In this document: one piece after another, positions 7,339 through 16,314 of the stretch
Numbering within the stretch: the first letter of the stretch is position 1
Layout of the letters: each line of letters starts with the position of its first letter
DNA from: Oscillatoria sp.
GTDB taxonomy: Bacteria > Cyanobacteriota > Cyanobacteriia > Cyanobacteriales > Laspinemataceae
Direction: 5' to 3'
NCBI GenBank assembly: GCA_011390515.1
Contig: JAABSJ010000009.1
Span: 1 to 59,200 of the forward strand
Length of the DNA: 59,200 nt
The notes under the pieces: model-generated
What the model was told of the DNA's origin: nothing
What the model saw: only the letters and a program-made list of their open reading frames with translations
Databases searched by the model: none
Position numbers and translations under genes: made by a program

Positions 7339-10017
7339 TTATTGAATGGGTTGACAGTCCGGCGATCGCAACCCGGAAACAGAAATGCTGCCCTCGGGTA
7401 TCGCCGTAATTAACTCAATGGTTCCTTGAGCATTTTGTCGCCAACCCGTCGCTTCCTTGAGTCGGGAAGAAGGATTCTCAGGGGATGGAGTGCGACTACG
7501 AGAGGGGGCCAGGGTATCCGTTTCCCCCTCTAACTCTTGGGAAAAGTTGCGTAAATCATGCCAAATCGGTTGAGCTTGAAGGGGTTGAGTCGGGTCCGTG
7601 GGTAATCCTCCTCGTCCAGAAAGGGTAAAAGAATTCTCATCGGATAAGGCACAACCGACGAAGTAATTATCCCTCGCTTGCACCAGCATTTCGGGTAATT
7701 GCACCAATCCCGTGGAGGGATTGACATCAGGGGTATTAATTGTGACACTGCCGCTAAACTCCGCCCCGAGTTCCGAGGTGGCGGTAATATCACTTTGTGG
7801 CGTGAGTTCCGTGCGAAACTCAGTCCCCAAAATGCCTTGGGCGGCGATCGCCACCCGACCCCCAAAACTGGCGCTGGAATTCGCTGTAATATCGCTATTC
7901 TCTACGGCAACTAATGTATCCGTGGCGATCGCAATATTCCCTCCCGTCCCACTGCCACTGGCATTGGTGGTAATTCCCCCTTCATTCCGCAAGCGAATAT
8001 CCCGCGATTCAATAAAAATATTCGCCTGGTCCCCTTGGATCGTTTCAGCGGCGATCGCCGCATTATTGACCACAATCTGCCGCGCCACGATTTCCATATT
8101 TCCCGCAACGCCCGTACTCTCACTACTGGCGGAAATAATAGCGCGATCGCCTAAAATTAACTGTCCCGTCTCCAACCGCATCGTCCCCGCATTTCCCGTC
8201 TCTGTAGAAGCGGCAAAAATGCCCGTGGGGAACAGGATTCCAGACTCATCGGTGAAGAAAAATCCACCCTCCGTTGCCGGAACTGAACCGGATAAAACAA
8301 TCGCCTCCGTTGCCAAAATCTCCAAATTTCCCCCATCCCCAGCGCCAAATGTGCCAACACTAATCTGTGCACCATCGCGCAAAATCAACCTCGGCGTTTC
8401 AATCCGTAAATTATCCCCATTCCCCTCTCCCAACGTATCACTAAACACAATCACCGGATTACCCACGCGATCGACCCCTCCAAATTCCATCACCTCCGTT
8501 GCCTGTAATCGCACAGGACCGCCATCCCCCGCCTCAAAGGTGGTACTGCCCACATTCGCCCCATTCAGAATCCGTAATGTTCCCGTCTCAATCTCTAAAC
8601 TTCCCGCATTTCCCATCGCCTCGGGGTTTACGGTACTTTCCGCCCCCGTCGGAGTTAGCACATCGTTACTGGAATTCAACCCATCAAAAACCACCGACTC
8701 CACGGCGCGAATCACTAGGGGTGCACCATTCCCCCGACCCCGGGTTCCCGTAGAGATGGCCGCCCCATCTTTGACCAACACAGAACGCGCCTGAATCTCG
8801 ATGCCTCCTGCATTTCCTACCCCTGACTCCGCCACATCCGCCTCGGCGTTGGTGAAAAAATCCTCTCTCCCTTGTCCATCGAATACCACTGACTCTCGGG
8901 CGGTAATTTGCAATTTGCCGCCATTCCCTTCTCCCAATGTGCTTGTAGAAATCACGGACTCCGTAACGGAAAAGTTGGTGGTATTCAGGGTAATCTTGCC
9001 GCCATCTCCAATCCCTGTAGGTTGAATTTCATTGGCGATCGCACTCTCTCCCGTTAGCACAATATCTCCCCGGGCGTCAATATCGATATCTCCTGCTTGT
9101 ACACCCAGTTCTCCCAACCCTTCCGCAATCCCCCCGCGAATCTCAGACTGACCGGAAATCAGCAGGTTCTCCACCTGAATGGCGATACTTCCACCCCCTG
9201 CACCGGCCACATCCACTCGCGCCCCATTGGTGAGAGTGAGTGGCGATCGCCCGACGGTTTCCGGCAGTTTGATCGCGGTTCCTCCTTGTAATTCCACCTG
9301 TCCCACCTCAGATATCCCCCCCAAATTCACCGTCCCACCGGGTGCCAATAATTGTCCTCCCTCCAGGGTAATCTCACCCCCAACCAGGGTTAAAGATTGA
9401 TTCGGCAGCACAGTTAGGACCGCATTTCGCACAACAATGCCCTCGGGATTGGGTCCATATTGTAACCCGATGGGGACATTCACGCTCAAAATTGGGGATG
9501 AATCAGGGTCCGTGGCACTAAAGGCGCGATCGCCAGGAAACAAAACACTGTTGGCGGTACTCCCGACAAAAGAACCGCCCAGATTCAGGGTGGCATTCGG
9601 TCCAAAGGCGATGCCACTGGGATTAATTAGAAATAAATTGGCGCTACCATTGGCGGCGATCGCCCCATCAATTTGGGAGAGTTTGCCCCCAGTAATCCGC
9701 GTAATAATATTAGCGATCACTGTGGAATTGTTAAACAGTGCAGCGGTTCCCGTCGGGAGGGAAAATTCCTGAAAACTATGAAACAAGTTACTCCCGGCAG
9801 CAGTTCCCCCCTCAATGGTGAAGGTATTGCCGTTGATTTGTACCCTGGAAGGATTCGGTAGCGTATTATCCGGGATGACTTGCGCATGAAGGGAGTGCGG
9901 CCCTAGACCTACCTCCAAACACAGCAAGGCACTCACAACACTGAAAATAGATAGATAATAATGACCCCAATTCATCACGGTTTGCCAACTCCTGACTCTA
10001 CTATTTTTCTTTATCAT
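7339..10017 (-). CDS. TPS-domain (haemagglutinin-like) exoprotein
   Basis: The 892-residue protein begins with a long signal peptide (hydrophobic core near residues 19-36, ending SLHAQ). A two-partner-secretion N-terminal domain follows: GTAAGSNLFHSFQEFSLPTG, then ANLFLINPSGIAFGPNA, the NPSG/NPNG-type region recognised by the TpsB pore. The middle is a repetitive beta-helix rich in GxGGxL(x)I and GNAG motifs. The C-terminal block (SGRGGLPTDPTQPL) is typical of cyanobacterial exoproteins of this class. It is probably exported through an unlinked TpsB/FhaC-type outer-membrane protein; none is encoded here. GC-rich glycine codons create long antisense shadow frames. Confidence 0.88.
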   Translation of the reverse strand: MIKKNSRVRSWQTVMNWGHYYLSIFSVVSALLCLEVGLGPHSLHAQVIPDNTLPNPSRVQINGNTFTIEGGTAAGSNLFHSFQEFSLPTGTAALFNNSTVIANIITRITGGKLSQIDGAIAANGSANLFLINPSGIAFGPNATLNLGGSFVGSTANSVLFPGDRAFSATDPDSSPILSVNVPIGLQYGPNPEGIVVRNAVLTVLPNQSLTLVGGEITLEGGQLLAPGGTVNLGGISEVGQVELQGGTAIKLPETVGRSPLTLTNGARVDVAGAGGGSIAIQVENLLISGQSEIRGGIAEGLGELGVQAGDIDIDARGDIVLTGESAIANEIQPTGIGDGGKITLNTTNFSVTESVISTSTLGEGNGGKLQITARESVVFDGQGREDFFTNAEADVAESGVGNAGGIEIQARSVLVKDGAAISTGTRGRGNGAPLVIRAVESVVFDGLNSSNDVLTPTGAESTVNPEAMGNAGSLEIETGTLRILNGANVGSTTFEAGDGGPVRLQATEVMEFGGVDRVGNPVIVFSDTLGEGNGDNLRIETPRLILRDGAQISVGTFGAGDGGNLEILATEAIVLSGSVPATEGGFFFTDESGILFPTGIFAASTETGNAGTMRLETGQLILGDRAIISASSESTGVAGNMEIVARQIVVNNAAIAAETIQGDQANIFIESRDIRLRNEGGITTNASGSGTGGNIAIATDTLVAVENSDITANSSASFGGRVAIAAQGILGTEFRTELTPQSDITATSELGAEFSGSVTINTPDVNPSTGLVQLPEMLVQARDNYFVGCALSDENSFTLSGRGGLPTDPTQPLQAQPIWHDLRNFSQELEGETDTLAPSRSRTPSPENPSSRLKEATGWRQNAQGTIELITAIPEGSISVSGLRSPDCQPIQ

Positions 10018-10562
10018 TACAGAAACCCCAGGTTAATCCCGGATCGGCAGTCCTTCTTAGAAAGAACAGAGTGCGTTTCTATGATTTATCCAAGAGTTGT
10101 AGAGGAGTTTCTCCTGGCGATCGTTCCTATCAATCAACGGGAATAATAGCGATCGGCTAGATTAAAGGCGTGATCATCATTATCCCTTCCTCTCCGATTT
10201 GTCATACCAAATCCGGTTGTTAAAAGTCGGTTTTCGCTTTTAGCCCGCGCCCGCTGGCTTCGTCCGTATAGCCCCAGGCTTTCCTGACGGAACGCTCCGC
10301 GAACAGCCTGCGGGTTTTTGCAGACCTTTGACAACCGGATTCCGTATCATCCCCTCTGTGAGTCTGGTATCCAAGGCGACTCTTCCCCAAGACAGATGTC
10401 AGTTGTCACGGCCTTATTATAGGGTGTAATTTGTATGCCAAAAATAGCCATACCCGTTATAATAACCGAATCCGGGCAGTTCTTGAGGTTTACGCTCTGA
10501 CATTAATGGGTCGATCTACCCGCTTAAATCGGGAGAATCCAATCACTGAGGTTTTAGAGTTG
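10018..10562. other. Intergenic region between exoprotein and sugar dehydrogenase
   Basis: No convincing gene is seen. The stretch holds an intact copy of element A (10205-10346) and presumably the divergent promoters of the exoprotein and dehydrogenase genes. An upstream in-frame ATG at 10431 could extend the dehydrogenase by 44 residues, but those residues have no signal-peptide character. Confidence 0.6.
10205..10346 (+). repeat. Dispersed element A, intact copy with 3-bp direct repeats
   Basis: The element starts TACCAAATCCGGTTGT and ends ACAACCGGATTCCGTA, inverted repeats of 16 bp with two mismatches. It is flanked by TCA at 10202-10204 and TCA at 10347-10349, consistent with a 3-bp target duplication. 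Inside are the agcccgcgcccgctggcttcg core and a longer variant hairpin (CCCAGGCTTTCCTGACGG...CAGCCTGCGGG) followed by TTTTT. No coding capacity is present. Confidence 0.8.
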
Positions 10563-11795
10563 ATGATGAAGTTAACCCATGTTCTCACCGTCATCCCCAT
10601 CGTGAGTCTAATCGGGGTGGCCAGTTGTACCGCCCCCACCGGCACATTGCGGGAAAATAGCACCACCGGACCAGGAAACCGGCCCCAGGAACTGGCCCAA
10701 GGGGTTGCCACCCCTGGTGGCGAGGCCACTTGTATCCTGGTAGAAAATGGTTATGGTCCTCAAGGTCAAGTCAATATTCGGGTAGAAGAGGTCGCGAATG
10801 GACTGGATGTTCCCTGGGGAGTTGGGTTTCTGCCCAATGGGGATATGCTGGTCACGGAACGACCCGGACGGGTGCGATTGGTCCAAAATGGTCAACTGCG
10901 GCCCGAGGCAGTTGCTACGATTAATGTGACGGCCCGGGGGGAGGGGGGACTGCTGGGAATTGCCATGCATCCCGATTTTGCCAGTAATCGATGGTTCTAT
11001 GTTTACTATACTGCCGATACAAATGGCTCATCGGTCAACCGGGTTGAACGATGGCAACTTGCCCCGGATGGATTAAGTGCGACTCGCGATCGCCTGATTT
11101 TGGATGATATTCCCGTGGCACAATTCCACAATGGCGGACGGATTCGCTTTGGACCCGATGGAATGCTGTATATTGGCACCGGAGATGCCCGCGAACCGGA
11201 CTTATCCCAAGATGTCAGCAGTCTCGCTGGTAAAATTCTCCGGGTCACTCCCGAGGGCGATGTCCCCCGGGATAATCCATTTCCGGGTAATCCTGTGTAT
11301 ATTATGGGTATTCGCAATACTCAAGGGTTTGATTGGGTGAATGAGACAACCTTGCAAGTCACGGATCATGGACCCAGTGGGGAATTAGGCAGACGAGGCC
11401 ATGATAAACTGAGTGTCGCACAAGGGGGGGATAATCTCGGGTGGCCGACCCTGGAACGCTGTGAATCCCAGGCGGGATTAGTTACCCCTTCTATCGTCTG
11501 GCGAGAGGCATTACCCCCGGGAGGTGCGGCCATTTATACAGGGACGGCCATTCCGGAATGGCAAGGGAGTTTAATCATTGCTACTTTGCGATCGGAACAT
11601 TTGCAGCGCGTGGTTTTTGACCCGCAATCTCCCCAACAAGTGCAACAGCATGAAGTGTATTTGCAAGGGGAATATGGACGACTCCGAGAGGCGATCATGG
11701 GACCTGATGGTGAGCTTTATATCACCACCAGCAATTGTGATGGTCGCGGCGGTTGTCCCCCAGATGGTGATAAAATTATTCGCATCACTCGCTAA
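10563..11795 (+). CDS. PQQ-dependent sugar dehydrogenase-like lipoprotein
   Basis: I start the gene at the ATG at 10563 (or 10566) because this places a clean lipoprotein signal directly at the N-terminus: MMKLTHVLTVIPIVSLIGVASC, where LIGVASC ends in the lipobox Cys. The mature part (about 385 aa) is a glucose/sorbosone dehydrogenase beta-propeller with LDVPWGVGFLPNGDMLVTER, GGLLGIAMHPDF, FHNGGRIRFGPDGMLYIGTGD and a C-terminal IMGPDGELYITTSNCDG. Such enzymes oxidise aldose sugars or related substrates in the periplasm; PQQ supply is unproven here. A lipoprotein SOD follows after 34 bp, suggesting one transcript. Confidence 0.87.
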   Translation: MMKLTHVLTVIPIVSLIGVASCTAPTGTLRENSTTGPGNRPQELAQGVATPGGEATCILVENGYGPQGQVNIRVEEVANGLDVPWGVGFLPNGDMLVTERPGRVRLVQNGQLRPEAVATINVTARGEGGLLGIAMHPDFASNRWFYVYYTADTNGSSVNRVERWQLAPDGLSATRDRLILDDIPVAQFHNGGRIRFGPDGMLYIGTGDAREPDLSQDVSSLAGKILRVTPEGDVPRDNPFPGNPVYIMGIRNTQGFDWVNETTLQVTDHGPSGELGRRGHDKLSVAQGGDNLGWPTLERCESQAGLVTPSIVWREALPPGGAAIYTGTAIPEWQGSLIIATLRSEHLQRVVFDPQSPQQVQQHEVYLQGEYGRLREAIMGPDGELYITTSNCDGRGGCPPDGDKIIRITR

Positions 11796-11829
11796 ATTTT
11801 AATTAGAGTCACCCATTGGAGATTTAACC

Positions 11830-12597
11830 ATGATCAACCCGAAAAAATGGCGGTTTAGTTCAGTTTTGGCCGGATTCCTGGCGGTATTTTTGCTGATTGC
11901 TTGTCAGGGAATGGGTCAAACAAACCTGTCTCAAACCCCAACAACGACAATCAGTCCCGGAAGCGAAATAAGTGCGTCTCCGGCTGAATTACCCCCCTTG
12001 CCTTACCCCTATAATGCCTTGGAACCCCATATTGATGCGCGAACAATGGAGTTACATCATGATAAGCATCATGCCAGTTATGTTAGTAATTTAAACAAGG
12101 CATTAGAAAATAATGCAAATCTCCGCAACCAAAGCGTTGAGTCTTTAATTCGCAATTTAAATCAGGTGTCAGAAGATATCCGCACAACTGTCAGAAATAA
12201 TGGCGGAGGTCACGTCAATCATTCCATGTTTTGGGAAATTATGAGTCCCAATGGCGGGGGAGAACCTACCGGGGCGATCGCTGAAGCTATTAACGAAACT
12301 TTTGGCAGTTTTGAAACCTTCAAAGAGCAATTTAATCAAGCAGGAAGTGGTCAATTTGGCAGTGGTTGGGTGTGGTTAGTTCGCAATGCTCAAGGACAAC
12401 TCGAAATTACCAGTACCCCCAATCAAGATAGTCCCCTCATGGATGGACAATATCCCATCATGGGCAACGATGTCTGGGAACACGCCTATTACTTGAACTA
12501 CCAAAATAAGCGAGGGGAATATTTGAACAGTTGGTGGAATGTCGTCAATTGGGAAGAAGTAAACCGCCGCTTTGAACGCGCTTCTCAAGCGAGTTAA
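11830..12597 (+). CDS. sodA: Superoxide dismutase (Mn/Fe family), predicted lipoprotein
   Basis: The 255-residue product is longer than cytosolic SODs because of an N-terminal extension with a lipobox ([10 protein letters not shown]) and a Pro/Thr/Ser-rich linker to about residue 55. The catalytic domain begins [20 protein letters not shown]. Metal ligands are visible: His in MELHHDKHH, His in HVNHSMFWE, and Asp/His in NDVWEHAYY. The NQDSPL block favours Mn as metal. The enzyme should dismutate superoxide at the outer face of the plasma membrane or in the periplasm. TGGAG precedes the ATG by eight bases. It probably shares a transcript with the dehydrogenase upstream. Confidence 0.92.
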   Translation: MINPKKWRFSSVLAGFLAVFLLIACQGMGQTNLSQTPTTTISPGSEISASPAELPPLPYPYNALEPHIDARTMELHHDKHHASYVSNLNKALENNANLRNQSVESLIRNLNQVSEDIRTTVRNNGGGHVNHSMFWEIMSPNGGGEPTGAIAEAINETFGSFETFKEQFNQAGSGQFGSGWVWLVRNAQGQLEITSTPNQDSPLMDGQYPIMGNDVWEHAYYLNYQNKRGEYLNSWWNVVNWEEVNRRFERASQAS

Positions 12598-12643
12598 CGT
12601 TCTGAAACCCAGGGTTTCTCACCTGAAATCTTGAAAATTAACC

Positions 12644-12685
12644 CCTAAATGTAGAGGCGATTCGCGAATCGCCTCTACATTTAGG
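12644..12685. repeat. Perfect 42-bp palindrome of dispersed family B
   Basis: The left arm CCTAAATGTAGAGGCGATTC and its exact complement meet at CGCG. The same palindrome occurs at 14631, 42801 and 54293, with decayed copies at 42702 and 50562. A flank ending TTTGCGTAACTCCTG follows here and recurs beside other copies. It can form a 21-bp stem at the 3' end of the sod transcript. Confidence 0.85.
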
Positions 12686-12765
12686 AATTATTCTCAACCT
12701 TTGCGTAACTCCTGTGCTTGACAAGTTCTATCAAGCAGACTGGCCTGTTTAAGAATGACTTGGAT

Positions 12766-13374
12766 TTACAGAATTTCTTCACCGCCACATAAAGATAAAA
12801 TGGTATTAATAAAAGCCTTGAGTTCAGAACAAACCTGGATAGACTCTATCAAATCGTTTTCTTCTAAAATCTTTGCCGCATCACGAGTTTTACTATAACT
12901 TCGGGGGGCATTACCTTGTTCAAAAATTTCTTGAATATGCTTCGATGGCGGTTTCTGATGATTTACTTTTTCCGGATTGCCGCTAGGAACGGATTTATTA
13001 TGCTTGGCTAACTTTTGAATGGTCGGCCAAAACGGTAACAGCCATGCTTCAAAATCATGTTGTGCAGCATGGGGATAAAAGTTAGGATTGTTTCCCACCC
13101 ATTCTGTCATTTTCTGTTTAGCATCGGCTGCATTTTTAAAATCCTCAGTTCCGGTATAAACGTCGGTTAAGGCAATGACTGCATCATAAGCATCCTTGCC
13201 ACTGAGTAGCTTTTCTACGTCTCGTTTGAGTTTATCTTGTTTAGGAATGCGGCCATTATAAACAATCGCCTTTAGCTTAGGCATTTTTCCGGGTAAACGG
13301 GAATTCAGAAAGCGCCGCAAACTCGGCATCAAGGCTTTTTCAGTTGCCCCTTCAACTAAAATAGCGATTTTCAC
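12766..13374 (-). CDS. DUF4276 family protein, TOPRIM-like (possible defence effector)
   Basis: I start at the GTG at 13374 because it overlaps the ATPase stop codon (GTGA) and is preceded by a strong GGAGGG ribosome site seven bases upstream; a second GTG at 13404 would add ten residues. The 202 residues show KIAILVEGATEKAL, an invariant Glu in a TOPRIM-like strand, a VIALTDVYTG strand with an acidic residue, and the DUF4276 hallmark HDFEAWLLP. TOPRIM folds cut or bind nucleic acids using Mg2+. The coupled ATPase upstream implies a complex, as in OLD/PARIS-type phage defence, although a DUF4276 role in defence is inference. Confidence 0.82.
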   Translation of the reverse strand: MKIAILVEGATEKALMPSLRRFLNSRLPGKMPKLKAIVYNGRIPKQDKLKRDVEKLLSGKDAYDAVIALTDVYTGTEDFKNAADAKQKMTEWVGNNPNFYPHAAQHDFEAWLLPFWPTIQKLAKHNKSVPSGNPEKVNHQKPPSKHIQEIFEQGNAPRSYSKTRDAAKILEENDLIESIQVCSELKAFINTILSLCGGEEIL

Positions 13375-14516
13375 GATCGCCCTCCGATGATATTCATCGC
13401 CCACAGTTCATCTAAACTATACTCGGATAACCAGTTCTCTAAATCTAGGGAATCGGCCCAAGTCATCGTCGTAAACCCCTCTTCATCCGCATCGCATACC
13501 AGCACTTCGTCCGGTTGCAAAAATCGGATGAGGCGATCGGAATGGGTAGCAACAATTAGCTGCGTTCGTTTCGATGCTTCTCGCATCACATCCACCAGCA
13601 ATCGCAACAATTCCGGATGCAAACTGACTTCCGGTTCATCGATAAGCGTCACGGCAGTTAAACTCGGACTTTGCAGCAGGGTGACTAACCACAAAAAACG
13701 CACTGTTCCCTCGGAAAGTTGATGCATATAAAGGGGGTGCAAAAAATTTTTATCCTTCCAAGTTAATGCTAATGTGCCTGCTGCTACTGGCGGAAAACTC
13801 AAGCGTTCAAAACTCGGAAAGGCAGCAGACAGAGTATCGGTTATCACTTCAAACCGATCCGGGTCGGTTTCCCGTAAATTATAAAGGCAGGAGACTAAAT
13901 CTTCCCCCCGATTTCCGGGTAAAGCTGCGGGACGCATCGCTTGCGGTAATCGGACCGGACTCGTGGGTGATACATTCAATTCCCAAGCTCGATAAAAGCT
14001 ACAGGAGGCTAATTGCTTCCGCACCGCTTCCGCTTCCGGGTACATTTTAGGAACTTGCGAAAGTGAGGTTTCTAACGGATTATGTTCCCAATTGGGACGG
14101 ACGGGAACCTGATTATCATTAGCAAAATATTGAACATCTAAACCGCTGGAATTTATGTAAGTAAACACCACGGGCGCTCTCTTGAGAGTTTCCCGCTCTA
14201 TTTCATAGAATTGTTGGCCTTTAATATCTAACTTTAAAAAATAGTTAAACTGTCCATGTTTTTCTAAAAAAACTGAGCGGACCACGCGCAAACTCTCAGC
14301 CTGATCTCGCCTCAATATATCACCCAGGCCCCCAAATTCAGAAATTTTTGACTGTAACTGACCTTTTGCCGATTCTGATAACAGGGAGAACATTTCCAAA
14401 AAAGATGTCTTCCCCACTCCGTTGGCCCCGATGATGACCGTTAAAGGTCTAATCTCGACTTTGACTGAGCGTAAGCGACGGAATCCATAAATTTCTATTT
14501 CTTCAAAACTCTTCAT
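13371..14516 (-). CDS. AAA/ABC-type ATPase (AAA_21, OLD/RecF-like)
   Basis: The 381-residue protein opens with FEEIEIYGFRRLRSVKVEI, the usual start of SMC/RecF/OLD-like ATPases. Walker A is GANGVGKT (residues 30-37), an ABC-like signature LSEGT lies at 267-271, Walker B with catalytic Glu is TLIDEPEVSLHPEL (290-303), and the sensor His is in IVATHSDRL (321-329). No fused nuclease domain is present; the adjacent DUF4276 gene probably supplies it. The reading frames overlap by 4 bp, implying translational coupling and near 1:1 production. The gene stands alone, without a modification enzyme. Confidence 0.88.
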   Translation of the reverse strand: MKSFEEIEIYGFRRLRSVKVEIRPLTVIIGANGVGKTSFLEMFSLLSESAKGQLQSKISEFGGLGDILRRDQAESLRVVRSVFLEKHGQFNYFLKLDIKGQQFYEIERETLKRAPVVFTYINSSGLDVQYFANDNQVPVRPNWEHNPLETSLSQVPKMYPEAEAVRKQLASCSFYRAWELNVSPTSPVRLPQAMRPAALPGNRGEDLVSCLYNLRETDPDRFEVITDTLSAAFPSFERLSFPPVAAGTLALTWKDKNFLHPLYMHQLSEGTVRFLWLVTLLQSPSLTAVTLIDEPEVSLHPELLRLLVDVMREASKRTQLIVATHSDRLIRFLQPDEVLVCDADEEGFTTMTWADSLDLENWLSEYSLDELWAMNIIGGRS

Positions 14517-14630
14517 TATAGTTAGCTTGTGTTTTCATGTTTAAGGTAACTTCTACATGGGTCAAATTTTACCACATTCATCGAGCTAGTGCGATTGTTG
14601 AGAACTTAGGCAATTTTCAACCTTACCCCT

Positions 14631-14668
14631 TAACTGTGGAGGCGATTCGCGAATCGCCTCTACAGTTA
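14631..14668. repeat. Palindrome of family B (variant)
   Basis: The arms TAACTGTGGAGGCGATTCG and CGAATCGCCTCTACAGTTA pair with a single mismatch. Compared with the consensus, the outer arms read AACTGT/ACAGTT instead of AAATGT/ACATTT, and the change is compensated on both sides. That supports selection or copying as a hairpin. It lies just upstream of the ATPase gene. Confidence 0.8.
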
Positions 14669-14725
14669 GCAATTGCTTCTGTTCATGAGATTGATAAAAT
14701 TTACGATCGCCCCCTTCATCTCCCC

Positions 14726-16135
14726 TCAATTCTCCCACACTGAATACAAAATCTCGGTCCCCCCCTGCGGTTTTTCCTGCACCGGATTCACGGTAATCAT
14801 ATCACAGCCAGCAGTATCAGAAATCATCGCCGTTATCCCATACCCGGTGGCAATTCCCACTACTTGATTATTCCCCCTACAGCCTTTATTCCAACTGACC
14901 ATAAAAGTTCGTTTTTTCAAATCCGAGGGCACCGCTAAGACAAAATTATCAGAAGCAGCATAGGCCCCGGATTGACCCGAAATAGTAGATTCCTGGCGAT
15001 TGGCGAAACTGGCGGCAGATTGTCCTCCTATATATAAATTCCCCCGTTCATCGGCAGCGATCGCCCGAGGAATAATCGTATTTCCTCGGCCACTACTCAG
15101 GCGCGACAAGTTGAATTGTCCGGCTTTTATTTCCCCAGTTTCTGGGTCAAATCGAGCATAATAAGTAATATGATTCGAGGCCGTATTATAAGGATGATTA
15201 AACGGGTCAAAAATGACATTGGGAGCGTCTTTACTCAAGTCTCGGGGGTCATATCTAAAAATTGTATTACCTCCAGCACTTTCCCCGGCAAAATAGAGAT
15301 TGCCATCTAATCCCAGGGTGAGGCGATCGCCTCGGGTATCGGCACAGGAAGAGTTCCCCCCGTGCGCTTCGGCATGAGTCCAATCATAATTGGTCCAGTT
15401 GAGATTTCCCTGATAATCATAACTGCGAATAAATGCAACTTGTAATTGCCGACATCCCCCGCGATCTTTCTGGGAAAATCCAGTAATGATAATGGATTTA
15501 CTTGGACTATGAATCGCCACATCTTCTACGAATTTTCCAGAAATAGGAAATTCTGATAGAGCGGTTCCAGATTCGTCAAACAGGGTAATTTTCTTGTTAA
15601 ATAAAGTGGCAATTGTACCATCGGTTCCCATTGCCACCCGGCGGCCATTACTCATGGTTGCACTCCCGCCACTGCCTAACTCTTGATGCCAGAGTAAGGT
15701 TTGAGCTTCGCCTAACAATGCCAAGCCAAAATCTCCGACAACAGCGATTTTTCCCGTCCTTCCATTCACTTCGATATCATCGATAATAGTTCCTATGCGC
15801 GTCAGGGATAATAATTCTTTCCCTGTAGCATCGGTCTGGATAATCACCCCATCTCCACCGCCGAGTAAGTTAACCGGAGTGATGCCAAAATTATGGTCAG
15901 GAATTTGTCCTGTAAACAAGATAGTTCGGTCCGGACTAATCGCGACAGCGGTCCCCACATCATCAGATTCACTTCCTAAATAAGAGGCAGTGTAAACGTT
16001 TAAATTATCCGTTGCTTGTGCTGAATTGGATGTAGAATTTAGGGTAAGAATAAAATCCCCTGACATTGCCAACATCCAAGATATGGTGACGGCAGTGAAA
16101 GCCAAAATAAAGAAATATCGCCAATTAAAAGTCAT
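14726..16135 (-). CDS. Secreted beta-propeller-like protein, function unknown
   Basis: The 469-residue protein has an N-terminal membrane/signal segment (about residues 8-30) and then many short repeats of the kind VAISPDRTILFTG, VAMGTDGTIATL, LGLDGNLYFAGE and ADERGNLYIGGQ. These resemble the blades of SBBP- or WD40-like propellers. Four cysteines in two pairs (GGCRQ..SSCAD, KGCRG..AGCDM) fit disulphides formed outside the cytosol. No catalytic motif is visible. It may bind surface polymer or be an adhesin; this is inference. It is not obviously linked to neighbours. Confidence 0.7.
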   Translation of the reverse strand: MTFNWRYFFILAFTAVTISWMLAMSGDFILTLNSTSNSAQATDNLNVYTASYLGSESDDVGTAVAISPDRTILFTGQIPDHNFGITPVNLLGGGDGVIIQTDATGKELLSLTRIGTIIDDIEVNGRTGKIAVVGDFGLALLGEAQTLLWHQELGSGGSATMSNGRRVAMGTDGTIATLFNKKITLFDESGTALSEFPISGKFVEDVAIHSPSKSIIITGFSQKDRGGCRQLQVAFIRSYDYQGNLNWTNYDWTHAEAHGGNSSCADTRGDRLTLGLDGNLYFAGESAGGNTIFRYDPRDLSKDAPNVIFDPFNHPYNTASNHITYYARFDPETGEIKAGQFNLSRLSSGRGNTIIPRAIAADERGNLYIGGQSAASFANRQESTISGQSGAYAASDNFVLAVPSDLKKRTFMVSWNKGCRGNNQVVGIATGYGITAMISDTAGCDMITVNPVQEKPQGGTEILYSVWEN

Positions 16136-16285
16136 GGAATTAACTTATTATTGCATTTTACAGTGTTAGGAATTACATTTTTATAGGAGTCCAGGAACCG
16201 TTATACCTAGTTTTAAGCTGTTGCCGATTCGTTACGTCCCTCCCTTCCCGGGTACGGGGTTTTAGTTGAAATGTCCCTCTACAAT

Positions 16286-16314
16286 TATAATAAACCTAGA
16301 GGACGATCGCAGAA
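16286..16314 (+). promoter_or_regulatory. -10 box and ribosome site of the histidine kinase gene
   Basis: TATAAT at 16286-16291 is a consensus -10 box, though no good -35 is seen at the right distance. GAGGACGATCGCAGAA follows, giving an AGAGG ribosome-binding core about a dozen bases before the ATG at 16315. Confidence 0.4.

Noticed and set aside
7712-8794. A 360-codon plus-strand frame opposite the exoprotein gene
   Set aside because: It is antisense to the well-supported TPS-domain gene. Its residues are low-complexity Pro/Ser/Ala-rich, as expected from the complement of glycine-rich beta-helix codons.
10431-10562. N-terminal extension of the sugar dehydrogenase from an upstream ATG
   Set aside because: The 44 extra residues are basic and would bury the lipoprotein signal in the interior, whereas starting at 10563 gives a standard lipobox.
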